From Streptomyces sp. NRRL S-244 (lineage in GTDB: Bacteria; Actinomycetota; Actinomycetes; Streptomycetales; Streptomycetaceae): 64,000 nt of DNA. A program made the translations under genes and the position numbers. Shown here in pieces: positions 1-8,894 of the stretch (position 1 is the stretch's first letter; each line of letters opens with the position of its first letter). The notes beneath the pieces were generated by a model that worked only from the letters and a program-made list of their open reading frames with translations, was not told the DNA's origin and did no database searches. Location: the NCBI RefSeq assembly GCF_000717915.1, contig NZ_JOCX01000031.1:87871-151870 (forward strand). Direction: 5' to 3'.

Positions 1-785
1 ACTCCGCGTACATGCAGAACAAGGCGGAGCTCCAGCAGAAGAAGTCGATCACGCTCGTCGGCTCCGGCCAGAGCGCGGCCGAGATCTACTACGACCTGCT
101 GTCCGAGATCGACGTGTACGGCTACCAGCTCAACTGGGTCACCCGCTCCCCGCGGTTCTTCCCGCTGGAGTACACGAAGCTGACGCTGGAGATGACCTCG
201 CCGGAGTACGTGGACTACTTCCACGCGCTCCCCGAGGAGACCCGCTACCGGCTCGAGACCCAGCAGAAGAACCTCTTCAAGGGCATCGACGGCGAGCTCA
301 TCAACGCCATCTTCGACCTGCTCTACCAGAAGAAGGTCACCTCGCCGGGCCCGGTCCCGACCACCCTGCTGACCAACACCTCGCTGAACTCCGCGGCGTA
401 CGACACCACCACGGGCACCTACGCCCTGGGGCTGCGCCAGGAGGAGCAGGAGCGCGACTTCTCCCTCGCCACCGAGGGCCTGATCCTCGCGACGGGGTAC
501 AAGTACACGCTGCCGGAGTTCCTGAACCCGGTGCGCGAGCGCCTCGCCTTCGACGGCCACGGCCGCCCCGACGCGGCCCGCAACTACAGCATCGACGTGA
601 CCGGCCGCGGGGTCTTCCTCCAGAACGGCACGGTGCACAACCACTCCATCACCTCGCCCGACCTGGGCATGGCCGCGTACCGCAACGCGTACATCGTCGG
701 AGAGCTCCTCGGCCGCGAGTACTACAAGGTCGAGAAGTCCATCGCGTTCCAGCAGTTCGCGGCCCCGGAAGGCACCCACGCATGA
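1..785 (+). CDS. desB: Lysine/cadaverine N6-monooxygenase, 3' part (5' end outside window)
   Basis: This is the C-terminal part of a flavin-dependent N-hydroxylating monooxygenase of the IucD/PvdA/SidA family. In the desferrioxamine pathway this family hydroxylates cadaverine with NADPH and O2. The NADPH-binding stretch GSGQSAAE lies near the beginning of the visible part. The family's ATGY signature appears as LATGYK, and [12 protein letters not shown] near the C-terminus is typical of the family. The reading frame is open to the left edge, so the ATG at 12 is internal. The stop overlaps the next gene's ATG by 4 bases, so the genes are translationally coupled. The usual iron-box promoter upstream of desA would be outside the window. 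Confidence 0.93.
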   Translation, partial: SAYMQNKAELQQKKSITLVGSGQSAAEIYYDLLSEIDVYGYQLNWVTRSPRFFPLEYTKLTLEMTSPEYVDYFHALPEETRYRLETQQKNLFKGIDGELINAIFDLLYQKKVTSPGPVPTTLLTNTSLNSAAYDTTTGTYALGLRQEEQERDFSLATEGLILATGYKYTLPEFLNPVRERLAFDGHGRPDAARNYSIDVTGRGVFLQNGTVHNHSITSPDLGMAAYRNAYIVGELLGREYYKVEKSIAFQQFAAPEGTHA

Positions 786-1369
786 GCACCACCACGGAAA
801 ACCTCTACACGCGCAACGACGCCGTCCTCGGCAGCTTCGCGATCCGCCCGCTGGACCCCTTCGCCGACGCGGAGCTGCTCCACGGCTGGGTCACGCACCC
901 CAAGGCCTCGTTCTGGATGATGCAGGACGCCTCGCTGCCGGACGTCGAGCGCGAGTACATGCGCATCGCCGCCCACGAGCACCACGACGCCTTCATCGGC
1001 CTCCACGAGGGCCGCCCGGCCTTCCTGATGGAGAAATACGACCCGAGCCGGCTGGAGCTGGTCGGCCTGTACGAGGCGCAGCCCGGCGACGTGGGCATGC
1101 ACTTCCTCGTCGCGCCGAGCGAGCGGCCGCTGCACGGGTTCACCCGCGCCGTGATCACCACGGTGATGGCCGCGCTGTTCGCCGACCCGAAGACCGAGCG
1201 CGTCGTGGTGGAGCCGGACGTGGAGAACAAGGCGGTGCACGCCCTGAACGAGGCGGTCGGCTTCGTCCCCGACGGCCCGGTCCGCAAGCCCGAGAAGACG
1301 GCCCTGCTGAGCTTCTGCACCCGCGCGCAGTTCGAGGCGGCCACCGGCCTGACGGGAGCCTCCATATGA
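782..1369 (+). CDS. desC: GNAT N-acyltransferase of desferrioxamine biosynthesis
   Basis: A 195-residue acyltransferase of the siderophore GNAT type (IucB/RhbD-like). In this pathway it acylates N-hydroxycadaverine with acetyl-CoA or succinyl-CoA before oligomerisation by Des[14 protein letters not shown] near the N-terminus and [19 protein letters not shown] in the C-terminal half are typical of siderophore acyltransferases. The ATG overlaps the desB stop, and the stop overlaps the desD ATG, so the three genes form a tightly coupled operon. Substrate assignment rests on context and family knowledge. Confidence 0.93.
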   Translation: MSTTTENLYTRNDAVLGSFAIRPLDPFADAELLHGWVTHPKASFWMMQDASLPDVEREYMRIAAHEHHDAFIGLHEGRPAFLMEKYDPSRLELVGLYEAQPGDVGMHFLVAPSERPLHGFTRAVITTVMAALFADPKTERVVVEPDVENKAVHALNEAVGFVPDGPVRKPEKTALLSFCTRAQFEAATGLTGASI

Positions 1370-3168
1370 GCCTCGCCGACGCGATCTCGCACCTCTCCCC
1401 CGAGCTGTGGGCCCGCGCGAACCGCGCGCTGGTCCGCAAGGCCCTGGCGGAGTTCTCGCACGAGCGCCTGCTGACCCCGAAGCCGCTCGACGGCGCCGCC
1501 TCCGGCACCGGCACTGCGTACTCGGTCCTCAGCGACGACGGCTCGGTCGAGTACCGCTTCACCGCGGCCCGCCACGCCCTGGACCACTGGGCGGTGGACG
1601 AGGCCTCGGTCACCCGTCTCAAGGACGGCGCCGAGCTCCCGCTGGACGCCCTCGACTTCCACATCGAGCTGCGCGAGGCCCTGGGCCTGAGCGCGGAGGT
1701 CCTGCCGGTCTACCTGGAGGAGATCTCCTCCACCCTGGCCGGCTCGGGCTTCAAGTACACGAAGCCGCAGGTCCCGTCCGCCGTGCTCGCGAAGTCCTCC
1801 TTCCAGGACATCGAGACCGGCATGACCGAGGGCCACCCCTGCTTCGTGGCCAACAACGGCCGGCTCGGCTTCGGCGTGCACGAGTACCTCTCGTACGCCC
1901 CGGAGACGGCGAGCCCCGTCCACCTGGTGTGGGTCGCGGCCCGCAAGGACGTCTCCACCTTCACGGCCGGCGCGGGCCTGGAGCACGACGCGTTCATGCG
2001 CGAGGAGCTGGGCGAGGCCGCCATCGCGGGGTTCGAGGCCAAGCTGTCCGCCCTGGACCTGGACCCGGCGGACTACCACTTCCTGCCGGTCCACCCCTGG
2101 CAGTGGTGGAACAAGACCACCGTCACCTTCGCGGCCGAGATCGCGAACCGCCGTCTGGTGCTGCTCGGCGAGGGCGAGGACGCGTACCTGGCCCAGCAGT
2201 CGATCCGTACGTTCTTCAACACCACGACGCCGGCCAAGCACTACGTGAAGACCGCCATCTCGGTCCTCAACATGGGCTTCATGCGCGGCCTGTCGGCGGC
2301 GTACATGGAGGCCACCCCAGCGATCAACGACTGGCTGCACCAGCTGATCGAGGGCGACGAGGTCCTGCGGTCGGTGGACTTCTCGATCATCCGCGAGCGC
2401 GCGGCGATCGGCTACCACCACCGCCAGTACGAGCGCGCCACCGACCGGTACTCGCCGTACCGCAAGATGCTGGCCGCCCTGTGGCGCGAGTCCCCGGTCA
2501 ACCACCTGCGGGACGGCGAGCGCCTGGCGACGATGGCCTCGCTGCTGCACGTCGACTCCGAGGGCAAGTCCTTCGTGGGCGCGCTGATCGAGGAGTCGGG
2601 GCTCACCCCGTCGCAGTGGCTGAAGCCGTACCTGAGGGCCTACCTCCTCCCGCTCCTGCACTGCTTCTACCAGTACGACCTCGCGTACATGCCGCACGGC
2701 GAGAACACGATCCTCGTCATCGAGAACGGCGTGGTGAAGCGGGCGATCTTCAAGGACATCGCCGAGGAGATCGTGGTCATGGACCCCGACGCGGTGCTCC
2801 CGCCGGCCGTCGAGCGCGTCAGGGCCGACATCCCGGAGGACATGAAGCTCCTGTCGATCTTCACGGACGTCTTCGACTGCTTCTTCCGCTTCCTGGGCTC
2901 GATCCTCGTCTCGGAGGGCATCTGCGAGGAGGAGACCTTCTGGCGCGCGGTCGCGGACTGCGGCCACGAGTACCAGGAGTCGATGCCGCAGCTCGCGGAG
3001 CGCTTCGAGCGGTACGACCTGTTCGCCGAGGAGTTCCAGCTGTCCTGCCTGAACCGGCTCCAGCTGCGCAACAACAAGCAGATGGTGGACCTCGCCGACC
3101 CGGCGGCCGCCCTCCAGCTGATCGGCACCCTCAAGAACCCCGTCGCGCCTTACGCATCGCGACGGTGA
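1366..3168 (+). CDS. desD: NIS siderophore synthetase (IucA/IucC family)
   Basis: A 600-residue NRPS-independent siderophore synthetase. The family adenylates a succinyl carboxylate with ATP and condenses it with the amine of another N-hydroxy-N-succinylcadaverine, trimerising and cyclising to desferrioxamines. Conserved stretches are EGHPCFVANNGRLGFG (around residue 152), LPVHPWQWWNK, the basic patch near HYVKTAISVLNMG, and YDLAYMPHGENT in the ferric iron transporter-like C-terminal half. The length is normal. It is the last gene of the operon and is followed 11 bases later by a strong hairpin. Overlapping long frames on both strands here are shadows. Confidence 0.95.
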   Translation: MSLADAISHLSPELWARANRALVRKALAEFSHERLLTPKPLDGAASGTGTAYSVLSDDGSVEYRFTAARHALDHWAVDEASVTRLKDGAELPLDALDFHIELREALGLSAEVLPVYLEEISSTLAGSGFKYTKPQVPSAVLAKSSFQDIETGMTEGHPCFVANNGRLGFGVHEYLSYAPETASPVHLVWVAARKDVSTFTAGAGLEHDAFMREELGEAAIAGFEAKLSALDLDPADYHFLPVHPWQWWNKTTVTFAAEIANRRLVLLGEGEDAYLAQQSIRTFFNTTTPAKHYVKTAISVLNMGFMRGLSAAYMEATPAINDWLHQLIEGDEVLRSVDFSIIRERAAIGYHHRQYERATDRYSPYRKMLAALWRESPVNHLRDGERLATMASLLHVDSEGKSFVGALIEESGLTPSQWLKPYLRAYLLPLLHCFYQYDLAYMPHGENTILVIENGVVKRAIFKDIAEEIVVMDPDAVLPPAVERVRADIPEDMKLLSIFTDVFDCFFRFLGSILVSEGICEEETFWRAVADCGHEYQESMPQLAERFERYDLFAEEFQLSCLNRLQLRNNKQMVDLADPAAALQLIGTLKNPVAPYASRR

Positions 3169-3179
3169 TCAAAGGGGGT

Positions 3180-3217
3180 GGGTGCGCTGCCGAATACGGT
3201 CCCTCGGCAGCGCACCC
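3180..3217. terminator. Hairpin terminator between desD and hexosaminidase gene
   Basis: A perfect 14-bp stem (GGGTGCGCTGCCGA and its complement) encloses a 10-base loop. It lies between the convergent desD stop and the end of the minus-strand hexosaminidase gene, so it can serve both. No T-run follows, as is usual in Streptomyces. Confidence 0.8.
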
Positions 3218-3298
3218 GCCCCTCCTGCCCGAGGACGTGTCTGCGGAGCCCTGACTGGCCCTCTTCGCGGACACGCCTCGGGCATCCCGTTCTCCCGG

Positions 3299-4879
3299 CT
3301 ACGGCCAGGGGACGTCCGGTGCCCGGTAGTACGTGATGTCCTGGGCGTCCAGCCTCGGGCCCTGCGCCGCCACCCGCTGCCGGTACTCCGCCCAGTTCCG
3401 CGGGCCCGGGCTCCAGCCCAGTTCCGCGAGGCCCAGCACCCGCGGGAAGGCCATGAACTCCAGGTCCGCGCGGGTCGCGATCGTCTCCGTCCACAGCGGT
3501 GCCTCGACGCCCAGGACCGCGGACTCCGGGACTCCGGCCGCGGCCAGGTACGTCCCCGGGTTCCAGTCGTAGGCCCTGCGCACCGGGACAAAGCCCGCCC
3601 ACGCCAGACCCGGCTTCGTCGTCAGGTCGTACTTCATGTCCAGGTACAGCCGGTCCGCCGGCGACAGGATCAGCGGGTGGCCCGCCTTCGCCGCCGCGGC
3701 CACCGCCGCCTTCTCCGCGGCCGCCGTCCCGTCGTGGCCCCAGTACTGGAGCACCGCCCCGGGCGCCGGGCGGGCCGTGGCGAGCTGGTGCCAGGCCACC
3801 ACCGTCTTGCCGTGGCGCCCGACGATCTGCTGGGCCCGGTCCATGAAGGCCGCGTAGTCCGCCGCCGGAGTCGAGTGCGCCTCGTCGCCGCCGATGTGCA
3901 GGTAGCGGCCCGGCGTCAGCTCGGCCAGTTCGCCGAGCACGTCGTCGATGAACTCGTACGTCCGCTCCTTGCCGACGCACAGCGAGCTGAAGCCGACCTT
4001 GATCCCGGTGTAGCGCTCGCGCGCCTTCCCGTCGCAGTTCAGCTCCGCGTAGGAGGCCTGGGCGGCGTTCACGTGCCCCGGCATGTCGATCTCCGGGACC
4101 ACGTCCACGTACCGCTCGCCCGCGTACGCCACCAGGTCCCGGTACTGGTCCTTCGTCCAGTACCCGCCCGGCCCGCCGCCGACCTCGCTGCCGCCGCCGT
4201 ACTCCGCCAGCCGCGGCCAGGAATCGATCGCGATGCGCCAGCCCTGGTCGTCGGTCAGGTGCAGGTGCAGCGTGTTGACCTTGTACCGGGCCAGCTGGTC
4301 CACGTACCGCTTGACCTGCTCCGCCGTGAAGTGGTGGCGGGCGATGTCCAGCATGGCCCCCCGGTACGCGAACCGGGGCGCGTCGGCGATCTCGCCGCCG
4401 GGCACCGTGCCCGGTCCGGCCACCGGCAGCAGCTGCCGCAGCGTCTGCCCCGCGTGGAAGAGCCCCGCCGGGGTCCGGGCGGTCAGCGTGACCCCGCCCG
4501 GACCGGACTCCAGCCGGTACCCCTCGGTGCCGGTCCCCTCCGCCTGCTCGTCGAGCCGCAGCCGGATCCCGTCGCCGTCGGCCCCGTCGACCACCGGCAG
4601 CGGGAGCCCGCTGGGGCCCCTGAGCTGCTCCGCGAGGAGCTCGCCGACCCGCCGGACCTCCTCGCCGCCCGGGCCGGTACGGATGACCGTGCCCGCGCCG
4701 ACGACGTACCCGGGGCCTTCGGCGCGTGCGGAGGCGGGCGCCGGCAGGAGCTGTGCGTAGGGGGCGAGGGCGGCCGGGCGCCCGTCCCCGGGTCTGGCGT
4801 CGGCGTCGGGGGACCCGGCGCAGGAAACGGCCGCGCCGAGGACGAGGAGTGTGCCGAGCGTGCGTCGCAGGACTCTCAT
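3299..4879 (-). CDS. Secreted lipoprotein beta-N-acetylhexosaminidase (GH20)
   Basis: A 526-residue exo-acting beta-N-acetylhexosaminidase, expected to release GlcNAc from chitobiose and chitin fragments outside the cell. The N-terminus is a signal peptide ending in a lipobox-like AVSC near residue 20, so it is probably membrane-anchored. A GH20b-like domain precedes the catalytic barrel, which contains LHLHLTDDQGWR and the catalytic pair D332-E333 in HIGGDEAHS. The frame is open further upstream, but the ATG at 4879 starts the signal peptide. A dre-like DasR site ends only a few bases upstream and overlaps a TATACC box, so the transcript may be nearly leaderless and repressed by DasR. It matches the hexosaminidase found beside the des cluster in S. 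coelicolor. Confidence 0.92.
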   Translation of the reverse strand: MRVLRRTLGTLLVLGAAVSCAGSPDADARPGDGRPAALAPYAQLLPAPASARAEGPGYVVGAGTVIRTGPGGEEVRRVGELLAEQLRGPSGLPLPVVDGADGDGIRLRLDEQAEGTGTEGYRLESGPGGVTLTARTPAGLFHAGQTLRQLLPVAGPGTVPGGEIADAPRFAYRGAMLDIARHHFTAEQVKRYVDQLARYKVNTLHLHLTDDQGWRIAIDSWPRLAEYGGGSEVGGGPGGYWTKDQYRDLVAYAGERYVDVVPEIDMPGHVNAAQASYAELNCDGKARERYTGIKVGFSSLCVGKERTYEFIDDVLGELAELTPGRYLHIGGDEAHSTPAADYAAFMDRAQQIVGRHGKTVVAWHQLATARPAPGAVLQYWGHDGTAAAEKAAVAAAAKAGHPLILSPADRLYLDMKYDLTTKPGLAWAGFVPVRRAYDWNPGTYLAAAGVPESAVLGVEAPLWTETIATRADLEFMAFPRVLGLAELGWSPGPRNWAEYRQRVAAQGPRLDAQDITYYRAPDVPWP

Positions 4880-4882
4880 AGA

Positions 4883-4898
4883 GCAGGTATAGGCCAAC
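4883..4898. promoter_or_regulatory. DasR operator (dre-like) at hexosaminidase promoter
   Basis: The core AGGTATAGGCCA matches 10 of 16 positions of the dre consensus ACTGGTCTAGACCACT. It sits 4 bases upstream of the hexosaminidase start and overlaps a possible -10 element on the minus strand. DasR is the GlcN-6-P-responsive GntR repressor of GlcNAc and chitin genes. The call is by eye only. Confidence 0.6.
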
Positions 4899-4930
4899 TG
4901 GCGTGCCGGGGCCGGTGCGAGAATCGACGG

Positions 4931-5836
4931 ATGGCGGAAATCATCCAGAAGGACGGCACATGGACCTTCGACGGGGACGCGGTGCGGATCGTGCCCGGTC
5001 GGGACAAGGGGGTGGGGCTGCTGCGCCAGACGCTGGGCGAGGTGGTCGTCCCGCTGCGCGCGCTCGCCGGGATCAGCCACGAACCGGGGCGCAGGACGGG
5101 CCGGTTGAGGCTGAGGCTGCGTGACGGCGCCGACCCGCTGCTCCAGGTGACGGGCGGGCGGCTGCCGGAGGCCTCCGACCCGTACCGGCTGACGGTGGAC
5201 ACGGACCGGACCGGGGTGGCGGAGTACTTCGTGGACGAGGTGCGCAACGCGCTGCTGCTGGACCAGGTGGACCCCGGCCCGGCGGACGCGTACCTGCTGC
5301 CGGGGCCGGCCGTGCCGATCACGGTGGCCGCGGGGGACGGGACGGTGGCCTTCGACGGCGACCGGGTGGCGCTGGACTGGAACTGGACGACGGAGGAGGC
5401 CAAGAGCTCCGGCGGGCCGCGCGAGTTCCGGGTCGCGGACCTGCGGGTGGTGGAGTGGTCCCCCTCGAAGGGCCTGGACAACGGATGGATCCGGTTCACG
5501 CTGGCGGGCGCCCCGGCGGCTCCCGCGCCCAAGTACGACCCGTACACGGTGGAGCTGTTCGGCTTCAAGAAGGACCCGCTGATGGCGCTGGTCGCGGCGG
5601 CCGTGGCGGTACGGATGCCCCATCCCCGGGGCGCCGCGGCCCCGGCCGAGCCCGCCCCGGCCCTGTCGAAGCCGCCGGTGCCGGAGCTGGCGGCCTCGGC
5701 CCCCGAGCCGGCGGCCCCGGAGGACCACGACGCCCTGCTGCGGCGGCTGCGCGAGCTGGGCGATCTGCACCAGGGCGGCATCCTCACGGCCGAGGAGTTC
5801 GCCGCGGCCAAGCAAGCCGTTTTGCGACGTTTCTGA
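4931..5836 (+). CDS. DUF4429 and SHOCT domain protein
   Basis: A 301-residue cytoplasmic protein of unknown function. Two DUF4429-like beta-rich modules are visible, roughly residues 8-100 and 128-225; each begins with a stretch such as GTWTFDGDAVRI or GTVAFDGDRVAL. A Pro/Ala-rich linker leads to a C-terminal SHOCT-type helix pair (LLRRLRELGDLHQGGILTAE) at about 268-300, a small oligomerisation or regulatory module. The ATG at 4931 begins the first module; the longer open frame upstream is a shadow of the opposite gene. It is divergent from the hexosaminidase gene, with only about 50 bases between the starts, so the dre-like site there may affect both. Confidence 0.8.
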   Translation: MAEIIQKDGTWTFDGDAVRIVPGRDKGVGLLRQTLGEVVVPLRALAGISHEPGRRTGRLRLRLRDGADPLLQVTGGRLPEASDPYRLTVDTDRTGVAEYFVDEVRNALLLDQVDPGPADAYLLPGPAVPITVAAGDGTVAFDGDRVALDWNWTTEEAKSSGGPREFRVADLRVVEWSPSKGLDNGWIRFTLAGAPAAPAPKYDPYTVELFGFKKDPLMALVAAAVAVRMPHPRGAAAPAEPAPALSKPPVPELAASAPEPAAPEDHDALLRRLRELGDLHQGGILTAEEFAAAKQAVLRRF

Positions 5837-5876
5837 CCTTTACCTTCGCTTTTCGGTGACCGGATTTACGCATTCC

Positions 5877-5892
5877 ACTGGTCTGGACCAGA
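5877..5892. promoter_or_regulatory. DasR operator (dre) upstream of the 91-residue gene and glmS
   Basis: ACTGGTCTGGACCAGA is a near-perfect palindrome and matches the dre consensus at almost every position. It lies about 70 bases upstream of the small gene at 5957 and about 420 bases upstream of glmS, so control of glmS would run through a joint transcript or an upstream promoter. Confidence 0.8.
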
Positions 5893-5956
5893 GGGATCCT
5901 GCCCGATTCCGGGCAGGATCTTTGCGTTCCCGGCCGCGGCCAGTCAGTATCTACGG

Positions 5957-6232
5957 GTGCTCGACCGCCGCCCGTCTCATGACGATCTCGTCGACCACCT
6001 GGTGCGCAGCACCGCGCTGCAGCGCGGCGAGGCCGCCCGGGTGGTGCTCGACGTACTCGCGTACTTCGACGAGACGACCGAGGAATTCGTGCGCCGCCGC
6101 CACCGTGAGCTCCAGTCCGGCGGCGCGGTCAACGCGGAGATCTTCGAACGGATCGCGGCCGAGCTGCCGCACCGCGCCGTGGCGCCGCCGGAGCTCTCGC
6201 TCCGGCAGTTGCGCCGCATCGTCTACGGCTGA
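5957..6232 (+). CDS. Small conserved hypothetical protein upstream of glmS
   Basis: A 91-residue, mostly helical, soluble protein starting at a GTG (MLDRRPSHDDLVDHLV). Codon use is typical of a real Streptomyces gene, with high GC at third positions in this frame only. I recognise no catalytic motif. The helical pattern with many Arg, Glu and Leu residues (FDETTEEFVRRRHRELQ) could suit a small adaptor or DNA-binding protein, but nothing proves this. It lies between a strong dre site and glmS, with a 77-base gap to glmS, so it probably belongs to the GlcNAc regulon. Confidence 0.65.
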   Translation: MLDRRPSHDDLVDHLVRSTALQRGEAARVVLDVLAYFDETTEEFVRRRHRELQSGGAVNAEIFERIAAELPHRAVAPPELSLRQLRRIVYG

Positions 6233-6309
6233 GCGACAGGGCCGGCCGACGGCCAGGCGCGGCGACAACAGCGGCAAGGGCAACCGAACTTCAGGAGGGG
6301 CAAGACTTT

Positions 6310-8127
6310 ATGTGCGGAATCGTGGGTTACATCGGCAAGCGTGACGTGGCACCGCTGCTGCTGGAAGGCCTGCAGCGACTGGAGTACCGCGGTTACGACT
6401 CCGCGGGCATCGTCGTCAACAACCCGAAGTCCCCCGCGCTCAAGGTGGTCAAGGCCAAGGGCCGCGTCCGCGAGCTGGAATCCCGGGTCCCCAAGCGCTT
6501 CGCGGGCACCACCGGCATCGCCCACACCCGCTGGGCCACCCACGGCGCGCCGAGCGACATCAACTCGCACCCGCACCTCGACGCCGAGAACAAGGTCGCG
6601 GTCGTCCACAACGGCATCGTCGACAACGCCGCCGAGCTCCGCGCCAAGCTGGAGGCCGAGGGGGTCGTCTTCGTCTCGGAGACCGACACCGAGGTCATCG
6701 TCCACCTGATCGCCCGCTCCCAGGCCGACACCCTGGAGGAGAAGGTCCGCGAGGCCGTCAAGGCGATCGAGGGCACGTACGGCATCGCCGTCATGCACGC
6801 CGACTTCGCCGACCGCATCGTCGTGGCCCGCAACGGCTCCCCGGTGATCCTCGGCATCGGCGAGAAGGAGATGCTCGTCGCCTCGGACGTCGCCGCGCTC
6901 GTCGCCCACACCCGCCAGGTCGTCACCCTCAACGACGGCGAGATGGCCACCCTGAAGGCCGACGACTTCCGCACCTACACCACCGGTGGCGCCACCACCA
7001 CGGCCACGCCGGAGACCGTGGAGTGGGAGGCCGCCTCGTACGACATGGGCGGCCACGACACGTACATGCACAAGGAGATCTCCGAGCAGCCCGACGCGGT
7101 CGACCGCGTGCTGCGCGGCCGGATCGACGACCGCTTCAACACCGTGCACCTGGGCGGCCTGAACCTGGACCCGCGCGAGGCGCGCGGCATCCGCCGGGTC
7201 AAGATCCTGGGCTGCGGCACCTCGTACCACGCGGGCCTGATCGGCGCCGGCCTCATCGAGAGCATGGCCCGCATCCCCGCGGACGCCGAGCCGGCCTCCG
7301 AGTTCCGCTACCGCAACCCGGTCGTGGACCCCGACACGCTCTACATCGCCGTCTCGCAGTCCGGTGAGACGTACGACGTGCTGGCCGCCGTGCAGGAGCT
7401 CAAGCGCAAGGGCGCCCGCGTCCTCGGCGTCGTCAACGTGGTGGGCTCCGCCATCGCCCGCGAGGCCGACGGCGGCGTGTACGTGCACGCCGGTCCCGAG
7501 GTCTGCGTCGTCTCCACCAAGTGCTTCACCAACACGGTCGTGGCCTTCGCGCTGCTCGCCGTGCACCTGGGCCGGATCCGGGACCTGTCGGTCACCGACG
7601 GCAAGCGGATCATCGAGGGCCTGCGCAAGCTGCCCGCGCAGATCCAGGAGATCCTCGAAGGCGAAGAGGACATCAAGAAGCTGGCGGCCGAGTACGCCGA
7701 GGCCAAGTCGATGATGTTCATCGGCCGGGTCCGCGGCTACCCGGTGGCCCTGGAGGCCTCCCTGAAGCTCAAGGAGATCTCCTACATCCACGCCGAGGCC
7801 TACCCGGCCTCCGAGCTCAAGCACGGCCCGCTCGCGCTCATCGAGCCGGCGATGCCGACGGTCGCGATCGTCCCGGACGACGACCTGCTGGAGAAGAACC
7901 GCGCGGCGCTGGAGGAGATCAAGGCCCGCAGCGGCCGGATCCTCGCGGTCGCCCACCGCGAGCAGGAGAAGGCCGACCACACGATCCTCGTGCCCAAGAA
8001 CGAGGACGAGCTGGACCCGATCCTGATGGGCATCCCGCTCCAGCTGCTGGCGTACCACACGGCCCTGGCCCTGGGCCGGGACATCGACAAGCCGCGCAAC
8101 CTGGCGAAGTCCGTCACGGTCGAGTAG
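6310..8127 (+). CDS. glmS: Glutamine-fructose-6-phosphate aminotransferase (isomerizing)
   Basis: A 605-residue enzyme making glucosamine-6-phosphate from fructose-6-phosphate and glutamine, the first step to UDP-GlcNAc for cell wall. The N-terminal class II glutamine amidotransferase domain begins MCGIVGYIG, leaving catalytic Cys2 at the N-terminus after Met removal. Two SIS sugar-binding domains follow (around 285-420, with LGCGTSYHAG and SQSGETYDV, and around 455-595). The C-terminus KPRNLAKSVTVE is the family's typical end. An AGGAGGGG ribosome site lies 9 bases before the ATG. Position after the hexosaminidase suggests it corresponds to the second glmS copy of S. coelicolor, but paralogue identity cannot be settled here. 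Confidence 0.96.
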   Translation: MCGIVGYIGKRDVAPLLLEGLQRLEYRGYDSAGIVVNNPKSPALKVVKAKGRVRELESRVPKRFAGTTGIAHTRWATHGAPSDINSHPHLDAENKVAVVHNGIVDNAAELRAKLEAEGVVFVSETDTEVIVHLIARSQADTLEEKVREAVKAIEGTYGIAVMHADFADRIVVARNGSPVILGIGEKEMLVASDVAALVAHTRQVVTLNDGEMATLKADDFRTYTTGGATTTATPETVEWEAASYDMGGHDTYMHKEISEQPDAVDRVLRGRIDDRFNTVHLGGLNLDPREARGIRRVKILGCGTSYHAGLIGAGLIESMARIPADAEPASEFRYRNPVVDPDTLYIAVSQSGETYDVLAAVQELKRKGARVLGVVNVVGSAIAREADGGVYVHAGPEVCVVSTKCFTNTVVAFALLAVHLGRIRDLSVTDGKRIIEGLRKLPAQIQEILEGEEDIKKLAAEYAEAKSMMFIGRVRGYPVALEASLKLKEISYIHAEAYPASELKHGPLALIEPAMPTVAIVPDDDLLEKNRAALEEIKARSGRILAVAHREQEKADHTILVPKNEDELDPILMGIPLQLLAYHTALALGRDIDKPRNLAKSVTVE

Positions 8128-8150
8128 TCGCAGCGGCGCACCGAGCACGC

Positions 8151-8185
8151 GGAACGGCCCCCGGGGATTCCCCGGGGGCCGTTCC
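8151..8185. terminator. Bidirectional hairpin terminator after glmS
   Basis: A perfect 16-bp stem (GGAACGGCCCCCGGGG and its complement) with a 3-base loop lies between the convergent ends of glmS and the acetate transporter gene. Confidence 0.85.
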
Positions 8186-8225
8186 CGTACTTCCGCTTCC
8201 GTCCTTCCGCTTCCGTACTGCGCCC

Positions 8226-8795
8226 TCAGCTCGCGGCGACCGTGCCGCGGCCCGAGGCCTTGCCCAGTGCGGTGGGCCAGTGGGCCAGCGCCGCGGTGGC
8301 GCCGTACCAGAACAGCAGCCCGGAGAGCGCGGCCGCCCAGCCGGCCGCCTTGGCGAGCCCGCCGCTGTCGGCGAAGGAACCGACCGCGAGGAGCAGCAGG
8401 GAGAGGGTGAGCAGGGCGTACGCGCCCTGGCCGAACAGTCCGCTCGTGGCGCTCACGGTGAGGGTCAGCGCGAGCAGGGCGAAGAGGACCAGGAACAGTC
8501 CGGCGGCGTGTGCCGAAACCTTTCCGTCCGCCCCCGATGCCCAGGTGAACCAGAAGGCGCCGAGGCCCGCGAACGCCGTGCCGTTGAAGCCGTTGCCGCC
8601 GCGGAATTCGAGGACTCCGAGGACGAACAGGGCGAGACCGCCGACGTAGGTCGCGAGTGACACGGAGTTGGCGACGGACACGCCGCTGACGACGGCGGTG
8701 TGGCCGATACCGAATGCGAGAAGGGTGAGACCCAGGGCTATGTTCCCGAGGGTCGAAGTCGAGGCCGTGCTTCCCGCAGAGACACCATTGTCCAC
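8226..8795 (-). CDS. GPR1/FUN34/YaaH (SatP) family acetate transporter
   Basis: A 189-residue integral membrane protein with about six transmembrane helices, of the acetate uptake transporter family (SatP/YaaH), expected to move acetate and possibly succinate with protons. The family start is visible as LGNIALGLTLLAFGIGHTA; the usual Asn-Pro before it is changed here. Later helices (GNGFNGTAFAGLGAFWFTW) fit the family, and the length is normal. It starts at GTG 8795. A TTGTGA/TAGATA promoter with 16-base spacing lies about 50 bases upstream. It is monocistronic and convergent with glmS. Substrate is inferred from the family. Confidence 0.85.
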   Translation of the reverse strand: MDNGVSAGSTASTSTLGNIALGLTLLAFGIGHTAVVSGVSVANSVSLATYVGGLALFVLGVLEFRGGNGFNGTAFAGLGAFWFTWASGADGKVSAHAAGLFLVLFALLALTLTVSATSGLFGQGAYALLTLSLLLLAVGSFADSGGLAKAAGWAAALSGLLFWYGATAALAHWPTALGKASGRGTVAAS

Positions 8796-8843
8796 GGCGG
8801 GCTCCCTTCGATCTGCAGTTGTTTGCTGCGTCCCAGCAGCATT

Positions 8844-8871
8844 TATCTACCCTTTACATGGGGGTTCACAA
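8844..8871 (-). promoter_or_regulatory. Possible sigma-70-type promoter of the acetate transporter gene
   Basis: On the minus strand, TTGTGA (8866-8871) and TAGATA (8844-8849) are separated by 16 bases in an unusually AT-rich stretch. The GTG start is about 50 bases downstream. Judged by eye only. Confidence 0.4.
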
Positions 8872-8894
8872 CCGCACGACCGACGTACAGTGGG

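Noticed and set aside
805..2967. Very long open frame on the minus strand opposite desC-desD
   Set aside because: Composition is Val/Arg/Gly-rich, typical of antisense frames in GC-rich DNA. The plus-strand genes have full family motifs and correct codon bias.
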